64,000 bases of DNA from Sacculina carcini (GCA_916048095.2 OU696581.1:4035445-4099444), one strand, 5' to 3'. Numbered from the stretch's first letter, positions 45,027 through 58,814 are shown. Notes: generated by a model from the sequence alone, not told the origin. Made by a program: numbers and translations.

Positions 45027-45461
45027 TTAATTTACGTCTTCATTTAAGTGTATGTGTGTGTGTGTAATGTTGAGGCTGTATGCGTGTTTATGCACAAGTT
45101 TACGAGTGATTTTTATCCTTTCAGGCTTAGTGATGTAGATGTAGTTGGTTTGATCACCGCTAGTTTTGTAGAAATTTCTGGGCAATATTGTATGAATGCT
45201 TGTGTGTGTGTTCCCTACATTTATGTGAGTACAAATTTTACTTGTCTATTTGCGATGCATGTCAAATCAATGAGGCAGTGTTATTTGTGTATGCCAACTA
45301 CTGTCTTTTGAATTTTCACGTTTTCGAAAACTGCACAATTCATTTAGTTATCATGTTTGTGAATCGTTCTGAATATGGAATGACTTGATCCCTAGTGTTT
45401 CCTTCAATCAGCACCAATGTGTGTGTGTGTGTGTGTGTTGCGGGACGGACAGCTTCTGAGT
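45027..45461. other. Kintoun 3' UTR / METTL1 upstream region
   Basis: Non-coding, with TG microsatellites at 45052-45064 and 45418-45438. No separate gene is seen. Confidence 0.5.
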
Positions 45462-48027
<2,566 letters not shown>

Positions 48028-48197
48028 TGTCAGTTTATGACGTCAATGTATGACGTGGTTGTGCGGTGTGAATGTGCGTGACAGCACAATAATGGTGTTG
48101 TTCTAGCGTACGTGTTTGTTTGTTACTTGTGTTCAAGTATGATTAATATATTTGTAATCAGTTAGTTAGTCAATAAGTCTGTATTTGTTGGTGTAGT

Positions 48198-48488
48198 GTG
48201 GCGCTGCACCGCCCCGAAGACGCAACCACGCCTGCTGCGCTTGATCGTCTGCGCTTGTGGCGTGAGTACTGCGAATTGCATACAACTCATCGAAATCACA
48301 GGAACTACACGCAATCTTACGCCATCGAATGTTTCTGTACTCCGCTGCAACAAAATCACAGTATTTCTCTCAGTGTGCAATACCGGCAACTCACCCTCTT
48401 GCAAAGCGGACCGCAGGACAATGCGTCATCAACACACACACACGGAAGTACGTCCGGGCTAGGCGTTCACTATACGCGCAACAACGTG
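48198..48488 (+). CDS. Possible exon of an unidentified gene
   Basis: An open frame with coding-like composition (LHRPEDATTPAALDRLRLWR, then NYTQSYAIECFCTPL) starts 170 bp after METTL1. It is not recognised. The frame runs into the hAT transposase remnant (opposite strand) at about 48489, so if it is an exon, its continuation is disrupted or lies outside. It may equally be a chance ORF. Confidence 0.25.
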
Positions 48489-49118
48489 CTACAAGGCCTC
48501 AATTTTTCCGAAAATATATTCGCCTTTGGTGTCAGTTGTTAACTTAAATGCAAAAAGCATTTCTTGACATATTTTATGAACATCAGTGAACCTCACAAAT
48601 GTCATCAAAAGCGCAGATTTATCTGACAAAGTTGATTCGTCGAGTTGAAGTGAAACATCATTCACCTGCAATTTCGAGACTAATTGGTTTTCAACGTCAG
48701 CTGCCATCTCATCAATACGACGTGATATCGAGGAGTTACTCAGAGGGATAACACTAGTCACGTCTTGCGGGCTTTTATTCATAACAGTTGAAATCACTAC
48801 ATTTAATACCGCCATGATCAGATATTCGCTGATAGTATGAGGCTTTCCTGCTTTTGCAATCAAATTTGCTATTTTGTAAGAAGCCATCAAACCTCTATCC
48901 TCATTTGACATTTTTGGATAACACATTGTCCCGTGTCCTTCTTCCTAGAAATTCAACACGTAATTTCTTGAAGAATTGTAGCGGATGATCTTTCTTGTCC
49001 TTATGAGGAGTCTCCAAGTGCTTTTCAGTTTGTGTTGTGTATTTACAAGTGAGTATGCACTTGTGTGTTGTGTGTGTTGTGCGTGTGAGTTTGTGCGTGT
49101 GTGCGTGTACGTACGGTG
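48489..49118 (-). pseudogene. hAT (ZBED5/FAM200-like) transposase fragment
   Basis: Minus-strand reading begins with a BED-finger tail (KHLETPHKDKKDHPLQFFKK, near 49015-48960) and continues in another frame with LMASYKIANLIAKAGKPHTI, then VIPLSNSSISRRIDEMAAD, VSLQLDESTLSDKSALLM and FVRFTDVHKICQEML. This order matches ZBED5-type hAT transposases. The frame shifts near 48910, and the catalytic and dimerisation parts beyond about 150 residues are missing. Confidence 0.85.
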
Positions 49119-49126
49119 TCAACAAC

Positions 49127-49520
49127 AACTAGAGATGCGACCTAAAAAAACCGACGGTTTTAAAAAAACGTTTTCTTGCCAAAAAAACCGCGACAAAAAA
49201 ACACGTTCTTTTTGTTTTTTTGAAGTCATGCAAATAATTCAAATTATGGAAATGAAATATTTGGGATGTTAAATGAATAATTTGTATCAACACATGAGTT
49301 ATACCTGCTATTAGTGACCCTATCATATTGAATTATCATTAAATATGCACAATAAAAGTGTTATAATGTGTCTGAAAGCCCTAATATCATTGTTTGCACG
49401 GCGTGACAGATAAAACGGGGACATCGACGCATTTGATACAAAATATGACGCACTAGCGACAAGTTCCGCACTTCGTGCGGTTATGGTCGCTAGTAGATCC
49501 GCACTACGTGCGTCTCGTAG
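49127..49520. mobile_element. hAT-like element, copy B, left end
   Basis: Starts TAGAGATGCGACC and follows the 29903-30190 copy closely to about 49405 (for example TCATGCAAATAATTCAAATTATGG and the CTAATATCATTG stretch), then the same hairpin module appears. The right end with CATCACTA was not found, so the copy may be truncated or rearranged. Other repeats shared with copy A resume at 52738. Confidence 0.75.
49453..49493. repeat. Two-tier hairpin, copy 2
   Basis: Identical 41-nt sequence to 30602-30642, again followed by the small CCGCAC/GTGCG hairpin and ending in CGTCTCG before the two contexts diverge. Confidence 0.85.
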
Positions 49521-49656
49521 CTTCGTTTGTAGTATTGTAAGTGATGCGGTCGCCTTGAGTTTTGTCTGGGATAGCAATGCAAATATGATGATAATGCACT
49601 TGAAGCAAACGTCAAGGCCAATGCAAACAAATGGTGTCGCAAGGATGTTGCAACAC

Positions 49657-52639
49657 TGTAGTTGTATTGGAGAACAAATGATGGACGATGAAATATATAT
49701 AACACAATCACACAATCGCACAATATGACACCGAGTAAGTACACACAACGCTCGATATTCACACCGCGGAAACGAGTACAAAACACCAAGAACAATGCAC
49801 TCGGCACACCGCCGTACACTCTCACTCAAAGCTTCCGCGCACCGTTCACACTCACACCATGAACGCTTGATCTCGACTCCCCATGAAACTCAACGCGTCA
49901 TCGAACCCCCTTTACACTGCCCATACTTCCCCCAGTTACATCGCCACCAAGACAGTACAGGATAGACGCACACGCGCACACATACACACGCACACACACA
50001 CTCACAAGCATACACATACACACACGTGCACACCATCTGCCTGTATAACCAGTGCTGCGCATACAGACACGCACGCATTCACAAACAAACATCTACCGCT
50101 CGCGCAAGGACCACAGCCACACAAACACGTGACTGCACACACACATACACGGCCTCTGCCAACGCGACCAGTGCTGCGCGTGTATACAGACACACAGACA
50201 TACAAACGTTGAATGTCATGTAAGCAAACGTTCAATATATCGGAACAACTCGCGCATCGCTCGCTCTGGCGCCTCGGATGAACACTGTGAAATTACACTC
50301 CCCCCTGTTGCTCATCGCAACAAAAACACCGAGGGGCTACACGCCGTCGATTAGACCTCCGAGGCGATTCTGCGGGTGCGACGTCGTGCGATGCCACGTT
50401 GGCCCTCGGGGCTCGCCCAAAACTCACGACCAGCTCTTCATCGTCTGAAATCGGTTGCTGAGCGACTTCGGGCTCAGTATGCCGCATACGCAGGTCACGA
50501 ACATGTCGCGGCACACCGTCAACATCCACCGAATGATTGGACACAACACGGGTCACTACGCCGGGCAAATACTTGCTGTAACGGCGACTGTCTGGTGGCT
50601 TTGTCCACACCAAGTCACCTAGAACAAACGGACAATGTTCGACGTCTTGGCATCTCGCGGGCAAATGACTACGTCTCACACGCCCTGTCCTGTCCCACAC
50701 GTCCTTAACGTTCAAGTGTCCATTCCTCCACTTCACTGGGGCGGAATCTACAAAGTTACACTCGTCCCACTTTCGCACTACTGCGTTCACCTCGCGACGG
50801 GTGACACCTGGGTCGGCTTTGCGAGCAAAAACCAGCGTCTTTCTTACGCCTGGGTGACGAGAATTGTGATGAGAATTCTTAATCAGTTGACTTCTGTCTA
50901 TGCCAGCCGCACAAACCGGTGCGTCACGTAATTCATCATTAGCATGCCATTTATCATCGGTGAGACCCAGCGCAGTGTGAGTGGGCATCCGTGTGCCCTG
51001 TGTCACAGAATCGTACGCACATGGATTGAATGTGATATGACCGTCGGCAGAAATACACATGCCCTTCAAAGACGTAATTGCATTCATTCCCAAAATGAAA
51101 TCAAACCCCAGTGGCCTTGTCTGTGAGACAACAACTTCATGGCTCGGCACAAAATCACCACCAACACTGAGTGTCACTGTGCCCGTGCCCAAGGTCGAGA
51201 ATATCTCACCGCTCATGGTGACGACGCTCACCTTTTTGCGCGCCCATTTGCTGCAGCAGGACACATGTGCTATGCTTTGACTGCAGCCTGTGTCGACGAG
51301 CACACGTCGCTCAACACCGTCGATGGTCACATTCACCGTCGGTAGCGCCATGGCTAGTTTTGTCTCGGAGAGGAGTCCGGCGCTGACGACGCCTCTCCGC
51401 TGTCGTTTCCCGACTTCCCATGACTGCCTCGGCCGTTTTGTTTGTTGTGCTTGTCGTGATCTGTTGCGGTTGCGGTTGGATGGACAATGGCGCTGGATAT
51501 GACCAATGCCTCCACAACAGAAACACTTGATTTCTCGCTGTGCTGTATGAGTTGCTGTTGGTCCCCTGGCGGCCAGACACACTTCGTTGTGCTGGTTCTC
51601 TTGCAGCAGTATGCGAGCCCTAGCTGTCAGCTGTGGCAGATCCAGCGACTCAAGTCGAGAATTCGCACGCAACGTTGTGCGCACCTCTGCAGGCAAACCC
51701 GAGACAAATGCACACCGGAGAGCCATGTCAGGTACTCCACCAAACGCTGAAGCCAATCTCTTGAGATCAGCCAAGTATACATCGGGCGTCTCGTTGGGGT
51801 GTAGAGTGCGGGCATGAAACCGCTCGTAGGCTGTGTATGGATCAATTCCAAATGCCGCTTGCAGGGCCGACTTCACCTTCTGCACGCACTTTCTGTCAGA
51901 GATCGGTAGCTGCTGGTACACAGAAAAAGCACCACCGGCTAGACGCAGAGCAATGACGGTTGCCACGTCAGTCACGCCTCGAAGTTCACATACGAGTTCC
52001 AATCTGTCCAACCATTCTGTGATATTCTGCGCGTCCGATCCACTGAACTCCGGAATTAGACGCACGTCCATGCTGGTCCCTTGTTCATCACCGTGCACCG
52101 ACATGGCCGAAATAGCTTGTAGTTGTATTGGAGAACAAATGATGGACGATGAAATATATATAACACAATCACACAATCGCACAATATGACACCGAGTAAA
52201 TACACACAACGCTCGATATTCACACCGCGGAAACGAGTACAAAACACCAAGAACAATGCACTCGGCACACCGCCGTACACTCTCACTCAAAGCTTCCGCG
52301 CACCGTTCACACTCACACCATGAACGCTTGATCTCGACTCCCCATGAAACTCAACGCGTCATCGAACCCCCTTTACACTGCCCATACTTCCCCCAGTTAC
52401 ATCGCCACCAAGACAGTACAGGATAGACGCACACGCGCACACATACACACGCACACACACACTCACAAGCATACACATACACACACGTGCACACCATCTG
52501 CCTGTATAACCAGTGCTGCGCATATATACAGACACACAGACATACAAACGTTGAATGTCATGTAAGCAAACGTTCAATATATCGGAACAACTCGCGCATC
52601 GCTCGCTCTGGCGCCTCGGATGAACACTGTGAAATTACA
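49657..52639 (-). mobile_element. RT-less gypsy deletion derivative with LTRs
   Basis: LTRs at 49657-50297 (641 bp) and 52118-52639 (522 bp) have TG..CA ends; a 5-bp duplication AACAC flanks the element (49652-49656 and 52640-52644). The length difference is about 119 bp lying between two copies of CCAGTGCTGCGC, so one LTR lost or gained a repeat-bounded segment. Just inside the 5' LTR is AGCTATTTCGGCCATG; a GGGGGGAG polypurine run precedes the 3' LTR. The element has inserted into copy B of the hAT-like sequence. Confidence 0.93.
50293..52104 (-). CDS. Fused gag-protease-integrase-end ORF lacking RT
   Basis: One uninterrupted frame of about 603 residues from ATG 52104. It has a gag region (VRLIPEFSGSDAQNITEWLD, GGAFSVYQQL, YERFHARTLHPNETPDVYLA), one zinc knuckle (CFCCGGIGHIQRHC), and a protease (VLVDTGCSQSIAH, GFDFILGMNAITSL). 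It then jumps to the integrase zinc-finger half (SRHPGVRKT...KWDEC, where the first Cys of the CxxC pair is Trp) and straight to the integrase C-terminal domain (LGDLVWTKPPDSRR, VDVDGVPRHVRDLR). RT, RNase H and the integrase catalytic core are absent. The stop (TAA) is formed by the first bases of the LTR. Such an element would need proteins from a full relative to move. Confidence 0.88.
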   Translation of the reverse strand: MSVHGDEQGTSMDVRLIPEFSGSDAQNITEWLDRLELVCELRGVTDVATVIALRLAGGAFSVYQQLPISDRKCVQKVKSALQAAFGIDPYTAYERFHARTLHPNETPDVYLADLKRLASAFGGVPDMALRCAFVSGLPAEVRTTLRANSRLESLDLPQLTARARILLQENQHNEVCLAARGPTATHTAQREIKCFCCGGIGHIQRHCPSNRNRNRSRQAQQTKRPRQSWEVGKRQRRGVVSAGLLSETKLAMALPTVNVTIDGVERRVLVDTGCSQSIAHVSCCSKWARKKVSVVTMSGEIFSTLGTGTVTLSVGGDFVPSHEVVVSQTRPLGFDFILGMNAITSLKGMCISADGHITFNPCAYDSVTQGTRMPTHTALGLTDDKWHANDELRDAPVCAAGIDRSQLIKNSHHNSRHPGVRKTLVFARKADPGVTRREVNAVVRKWDECNFVDSAPVKWRNGHLNVKDVWDRTGRVRRSHLPARCQDVEHCPFVLGDLVWTKPPDSRRYSKYLPGVVTRVVSNHSVDVDGVPRHVRDLRMRHTEPEVAQQPISDDEELVVSFGRAPRANVASHDVAPAESPRRSNRRRVAPRCFCCDEQQGGV

Positions 52640-52737
52640 AACACCACAGCAAATATTATATTATTTTGAGGTATTATAGATTTTTCCCGGATGCATATTA
52701 TATCTGAAAATATAACATATATGTAGATACAAAATTA

Positions 52738-55700
52738 GAAAATAACAAGTGTAACCACATATAATTCAATAAGTAGTGTAGGCATATAAAATTCAAGTGT
52801 TCATACTCACATTGAGTCGGATACGCGCTTCAACTATTAGTGCCAAAGGCACGCGAATATTGGTATTATGGTTCTGGTATGTTTAACCAGCCTGCGACAG
52901 AATCGCCGTCTGATCATCAAAATGTTGTACAATCCGTGTGCACGACATTATATAAGTTCGCATCGCACATACAGACGCACACGCATACAAACACTGGCTG
53001 CACACGTGTTCGTTCATAGAATTTCGGCACACGGACACACATACCAATACAAAATGCAAAACGGTATCGTGTGTGCAATTCCTGGGAAGAATTGCAAAAT
53101 TATGCAAGAACAGTTCGCAGAAAAGATGTGGTGGCAATCTGGCAGGGAAGTTTCTAGCAATCGCTCAACTGAATGACAAAAGTGTGTAGAATAAAGGTAA
53201 AAAACAAACACCAATAGAAAAATATATGATAATTACAATTACAATATTGGTAAGCTACACATATACACTTGAAAAACGCTTCTGGAACACGCACATGCAC
53301 GACAATGTACTTAATTAAACACTCCGTTTTACTACGCACTCTGCACGCCACTGTGCATTTGGAAACGCTCGCTGCAATGCACGTGAGTCATGGTATATCG
53401 ACACACAGACACACACACCAATATGTACATCAGTGTGCCGTTGTGACGGCCCAAGATGCGACCTGGCCCAAGATGCGACCTCGACGCTTGCGACGCGTAT
53501 AAGGCATTCAATGCCTTCACTGAATATTTATTCCTTCACTGAAACTTGTAGGGTCTGTTATTATCTGTTATGAAATTGCATTTGTTGTTTGAATAGTTTT
53601 TTGCTGTCATATTCTGAGTTCACATCGATTTAATAAGTCTTATTGGGGCCTTTATTTACTTGAGTGCTTATTCTGGTGTCTTATTTTCGTTGCAGTGGAA
53701 GTTGTTTGGACCAATATCATTGTTTGTTGTGTTTTGTTGTGGGGATGGTATCTGTTCAGGAAAATAGCTGCAGACGTTGAGCTATTATCTAGGTGATATT
53801 TGTATTTGTGTACGATGTTTGTCTTTGTGTGTATTTATCTTTGTGTTTGTGGTGTAGTCGTATTGTAGGCCCCAAACATGGGTTTCTTGGGAATTTCGTT
53901 TTGAGCGTGTTCTCCACATGTGTTCACTGCATGCTCCATCTGTTTTCGTTTTTCCTCCTTTTCATTTCTCATGTTGTCAGTCCTGTATTTCTGACTATTT
54001 CTACGAGTTTTGTTTGGCAATTAAACCGAATAAAATCGTTGATAGGTGGTTTGTTTTTCTACGCGTGAGCATGTGCATATTTGGGAAAAACACTTCTAGG
54101 CCCTTTTTTCGATTGGTGACTGTACGAATCGAAGCTACCTAAACACGTTTTAAATGTATGTAGGTGTACACGTGCATTCACATAGGGGTCATTTGTAGTG
54201 ACCCACAGGCTTGGTTCATCCTTAGATTCTTCTGCAATTATTTAGTTCATTGTTGACTGTCGAAGTGTCTCTTGAGTGACTGTTTTCTGCCAATGCATGG
54301 CTGATTTACAGCTCGGCTTACAATCAAAGCATCACCATTTCTTACTGAATTAAATCTTGTTCTGCCACGAGGCTAGCAGAGTGGAATGCAGATGTACATG
54401 TCCACAATGACTACAGGTCCCCCTTCACTATGGAAAGTATTATCCGCTCAGAGGCGGGGTCTCATAGCTGCCACGCTGCTCGCTGTGTCTGCTTCTCATG
54501 GACGAAATTCGAGCATACACATACACACACACACATTGTGTTCAACACTAATATGAGCAGAATCAGATTGGTTGATGCTGAACAAGTGTTATACTAACCA
54601 TGCAGTTTGAACTTGGACGCCCACTGGAGAATCTGATGTTTGATTATTGAAGAGGGCAGCGATGTTTGTAAATATACCCTCACATCCCCCAGAGTAGTGA
54701 TTTTAAATTAAATGAACTTCAATAGTTTTTAGTGTGCGTAGCCTACTTTATCCACATATTGACCATATATAGATTGTATGGGCATTTAAACAGGCATTTA
54801 AACACATCAGTAGAGAAGGCTATGTTCGCGTGTAATTTTGCGGGGGCAAAGCCTGACGGCTCCGGCTGGCACACCGCAGGTCCGGCCGCCACACGGGTTT
54901 TCGCAGTCACGGCCAGCACAGAAAGACTTTCTCGACACCCGTATCAATCACGTCACCGTTTGACCAACATAAAGCCCACCACCAGGAAAAACAGTTTAAC
55001 TCGTACTAACCAACAAAGCAACAAGACCAATCAATCAATAATATATTTCGTTTAGCGCATATAACCACATATGCGAGCACAAATAATCAACGGCAAGAAT
55101 AAATAGAATGGACCCAATGTAGCAAACACGTTTACACACACAATATAGAGAAACATCAAAACCAGATCAAGCACACAAGAGAAAGCTAAAAGATTGCCGA
55201 AAACAACAGGCAGCAGAAAATAAACGTTCGCTTATCAGTTTAACCAATTAATCACCTGCGGTATTAACAAACCAAACAGCTATCAAAACCATTCCCACAA
55301 CAAAACACAACAAACAATGGTTCAAACAACTTCCAGACACCAGAATAAGACAATAAGACACCAGAATAAGCACTCAAGTAAATAAAGCCCCAATAAGACT
55401 TATTAAATCAATGTGAACTTAGAATATGATAGCAAGAAACTATTCAAACAACAAATGCAATTTCATAACAGACAATAACAAACCCTACACGTTTCAGTGA
55501 AGGAATATATCTTCAGCGAAGGCATTGAATGCCTTATACGCGTCATAAATGTCGAGGTCGCATCTTGGGCCAGGTCGCATCTTGGGCCGTCACACCGTTC
55601 TGTACACTGTGTATGTATGTGTGTGTGTGTGTACGTGTACCTGTATGTGTATGTGTGTGTGTGTGTGTGCATGTATGTCAGTGTGTATGTGTGTATGTGT

Positions 55701-56112
55701 GCATGTATGTCAGTGTGTATGTGAGTGTGTGTGTGCCTGAGGTGGCAATCTCGCATGGGCGTTTCTAGCAATCGCTCAACTGAATGGCGCAGTGTGTAGA
55801 ATTATGGTGAAAAACAAACACCAGTAGAAAAATAAATGTTAATTACAATTACAATATTGGTAAGCTACACATATCCACTCGAAAAACGCCTGTGGAACAC
55901 GCACATGCACGACAATGTACTTATTTAAACACTCTGTTTTACTACGCACTCTGCACGCCACTGGGCATTTGCAAACGGTCGCTGCAAACGCTCGCTGCAA
56001 TGCACGTGAGTCATGGCATATCGACACACAGACACACACACCAATATATATACACCAATGTGCCGTTCTGCACACACACTCACTCACTCACTCACACACG
56101 TACGTTGAGCTT
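52738..56112. repeat. 1.2-kb CA/TG-rich repeat unit, copy B (interrupted)
   Basis: Copy B aligns with 30665-31930 as two pieces, 52738-53441 and 55599-56112. They are separated by the 2.15-kb long-inverted-repeat element. Copy B has a longer CTCA microsatellite near 56080. Beyond GTTGAGCT (56112) copies A and B diverge. Confidence 0.9.
53442..55594. mobile_element. Long terminal-inverted-repeat element, copy 2
   Basis: Starts TGTGACGGCCC and ends GGGCCGTCACA, flanked by CCGT on both sides (53438-53441 and 55595-55598). The inverted repeats run for over 300 bp. The element lies in the opposite orientation to copy 1: its left part matches the complement of 29170-29725 and its right part the complement of 26018-27540. 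No protein-coding region is recognised. A GC-rich block at 54835-54920 (GGCACACCGCAGGTCCGG) is conserved in both copies. Confidence 0.9.
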
Positions 56113-56241
56113 TATTATTATAGATTTGAAGGAATTCGAACATGTGCTCTGATTAGTGATTCTTGCAGTGCAGTTGTAGTAACGTAGTTGGGTAGTTGCT
56201 AGTTTTTCATTGTAGATATGGGTACCCAGGTATAGTCATTC

Positions 56242-57238
56242 GGGGCAAATGACGATCGTTTTCATTAACATCTAACCAGCGCTTATACTAATGACGATAG
56301 CAAAACATACAAAGTACCACATAGTGTGTTGGTACACTGTGCTTCTATCCCCGTATTGAAAGCTTTTGAAAATTTTGTTTTTTCAAATACAGATCGAATT
56401 TAGTGGTGCGATCGTCATTTACCCCAGTGGGGTAAATGACGATTTTCGTAGGGTAATTAACGATCGATCCGTAATTCGTTAATTTGAAGGTAATTTGGCA
56501 TTCTAGATGATAGATATAGACAGAAATTATCAACTAAATATATTCAAACGGAAAACAAAGATGAACTAGTTCACATAACAATGCTAGCTTACTTAGCCTG
56601 GCCTTAAGGCTGATACATAGATACACTCTATGAAAAGAAGTCTTTTGTTCCGTTATAGCATGGTTTCAATGCCATCTCTCAGCAGATCTTCCAAAGATAA
56701 ATCACTGGATGTATTTGCTTCAGTTATTGCGACACTGTTGATTTCGAGTCCTCATCATCCCCTTTCGACTTTCTCTCCTTCACTTTTGCCTTTTTCTTTT
56801 TTTATTCCTTGCTAGACTTCTCAGTTTGAGTAGGAGCTCCCTACCTGCGAAGTCTTGTCTTAGACTTGTTCATCTCTGCAATCTTTTGGTGGCAATTCTC
56901 ATCAGTTACTACAGCTCATGGGAATGACTCTCCTCTATTTTGTGAGGGGGTCGCACGACGTCCTCTGGAGTGTAGGACAGTCTCTATGCAAGCCAAGTGA
57001 AGTTGTTTGCATGACCGCCGCGGTATTCTAGTCGACTATGGCTCCTGGCGGGCTCTGCGGAGTACATTTCCTCGAAGTAATGCAAGACGTCGTCGCACGT
57101 GGTGCACCACGGGGCAATTGACGATCGCTATAGGGGTAAATAGAAATCGGGGATGGGGCATATAACGATCAGTGTGGGGCAATTGACGATCGCTACACTG
57201 ATCGTCAATTACCCCCACACCGATCGTAATATGCCCCA
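56242..57238. mobile_element. Inverted-repeat element with GGGGCA..ACGATCG ends
   Basis: Left end GGGGCAAATGACGATCG and right end CGATCGTAATATGCCCC are imperfect inverted copies. Further copies of the GGGGxAAATGACGATCG motif in both orientations lie inside, near 56411-56443 and 57110-57215. The interior has a short Lys-rich open stretch on the minus strand but no identified protein. A target duplication could not be fixed. Confidence 0.55.
56411..56443. repeat. 33-nt palindrome of the end motif
   Basis: The arms ATCGTCATTTACCCCA and TGGGGTAAATGACGAT are perfect complements around one G. It joins two end motifs head to head within the element. Confidence 0.9.
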
Positions 57239-57369
57239 CTTTCAGAATGATGTGATGTCTTTAATACTTGCATATAAATGCTATGGAAGAGATAGCAGTA
57301 GAAGGCCTAACCACTTTGTGACATTTGTTTACATTATCTCCCTTGCCCCTCCCCCCTCTGACGTCACCC

Positions 57370-58265
57370 CCCTCTGACGTCACACTTAACCTAACTTTTT
57401 TAACCTAACTTTTTTAGTTTTTTTTTTACCTAACTTTTTTTTTTTTTTTAACCTAACTTTTTTTTTTCTTTTTTTTTAACCTAACCTAACTTTTTTTTAG
57501 TTTTTTTAACCTAACCTAACTTTTTTAGTTTTTTTTTTTAACCTAACCTAACTTTTTTTTTAACCTAACCTAACTTTTTTTTTTTTAACCTAACCTAACT
57601 TTTTTTCTTTTTTTTTTAACCTAACCTAACTTTTTTTCTTTCTTATTCTTCCTTTCTTATTATATTTATTCTATGCCCAACCTAACTTTTTTTATTTCTT
57701 ATTCTTCCTTTCTTATTATATTTATTCTATGCCTAACCTAACTTCTTTGTGTATACCTAACCTAACTTCTTTGTGTGTATACCTAACCCAACTTTTTTTT
57801 TTCTTTATTCTATTCCTAACCCGACCCAACCCAACTTTTAGTTTTATTTCTTATTCTTCCTTTCTTATTATATTTACTCTTTATTCTATGCCCAACTTTT
57901 ATTTTTTATTTCCTATTCTTCCTTTCTTATTATATTTACTCTTTATTCTATGCCCAACTTTTATTTTTTATTTCTTATTCTTCCTTTCTTATTATATTTA
58001 TTCTATGCCTAACCTAACTTCTTTGTGTATACCTAACCTAACTTCTTTGTGTGTATACCTAACCCAACTTTTTTTTTTCTTTATTCTATTCCTAACCCGA
58101 CCCAACCCAACTTTTAGTTTTATTTCTTATTCTTCCTTTCTTATTATATTTATTCTTTATTCTATACCCAACTTATATTTTTTTATTTCTTATTCTTCTT
58201 TTCTTATTATATTTATTCTTTATTCTATGCCCAACTTTTATTTTTTTCCTTTATTTCTATTTTAT
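57370..58265. repeat. T-rich satellite-like DNA with CCTAA motifs
   Basis: Repeated units of the type AACCTAACCTAAC followed by 6-12 T. From 57640 the pattern changes to TTCTTATTCTTCC and TATTCTATGCC(T/C)AAC units. A segment of about 280 bp (around 57725) is repeated in tandem at about 58003. The long open frame across it on the plus strand encodes only low-complexity Phe/Leu/Ser and is not a gene. Confidence 0.85.
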
Positions 58266-58411
58266 GTCACGATACTCATTATATTGGGATCGCCAAGTCG
58301 ATGTTTGGCAGAGACGAGAATATAATAATTTTCAATCATACTTGAAATATATATAAAAAAACGGTTTGACTAAATCGGTCGCAAAGACAATGTTCCAATA
58401 TGACGATGAAT

Positions 58412-58670
58412 CACTCACCACGTTTATATAAAGTGTCTGGTATATGTCAAATACTACGGTAAGGTAATCGGATTAAAATGCCAGATGAATTCATTGGCGT
58501 CAAGCCAAGGATGAATATTTTGAATATATTTACCTGATACACAGGTATGGGATTAAAACGTTTGCCGGTAACAAAGACCAAATTTACACGCAATTTATGT
58601 AAATGTAGCCGAAACGAATGCCTGTGAATCACTAGCTACGTTTATATAACGTGTCTGGCTTATGTCAAAC
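58412..58670. repeat. Two direct repeats containing a TATA-like sequence
   Basis: GAATCACT(C/A), then ACGTTTATATAA followed by GTGTCTGG, and TATGTCAAA occur near 58408-58455 and again near 58625-58672. Each contains TTTATATAA. They could act as promoters of the element's rightward ORFs, but this is inference. Confidence 0.45.
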
Positions 58671-58814
58671 ACTGACTAAATCGGTAATTAAAACGCTATT
58701 CGACTGTGTCGGAATTGATACAAAAATGACTTGCAACGAAATGATTATTGTGTATTTTCACTTGATAAACAACTATGGCAAATATACAAGCGGAAATCTT
58801 ATTGAGGACACGAT

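Noticed and set aside
49323..49829. A 168-residue minus-strand ORF at the left LTR
   Set aside because: Its first 58 residues are the translated LTR (the same residues precede the gag at 52104) and the rest is flanking repeat sequence.
57370..57660. A genuine telomere
   Set aside because: CCTAA motifs are interrupted by poly-T every one or two units, and host and element sequence continues on both sides.
57729..58325. A 198-residue plus-strand ORF
   Set aside because: It translates only into repeated Phe/Leu/Ser/Tyr runs over the T-rich satellite-like DNA and contains the tandem duplication.
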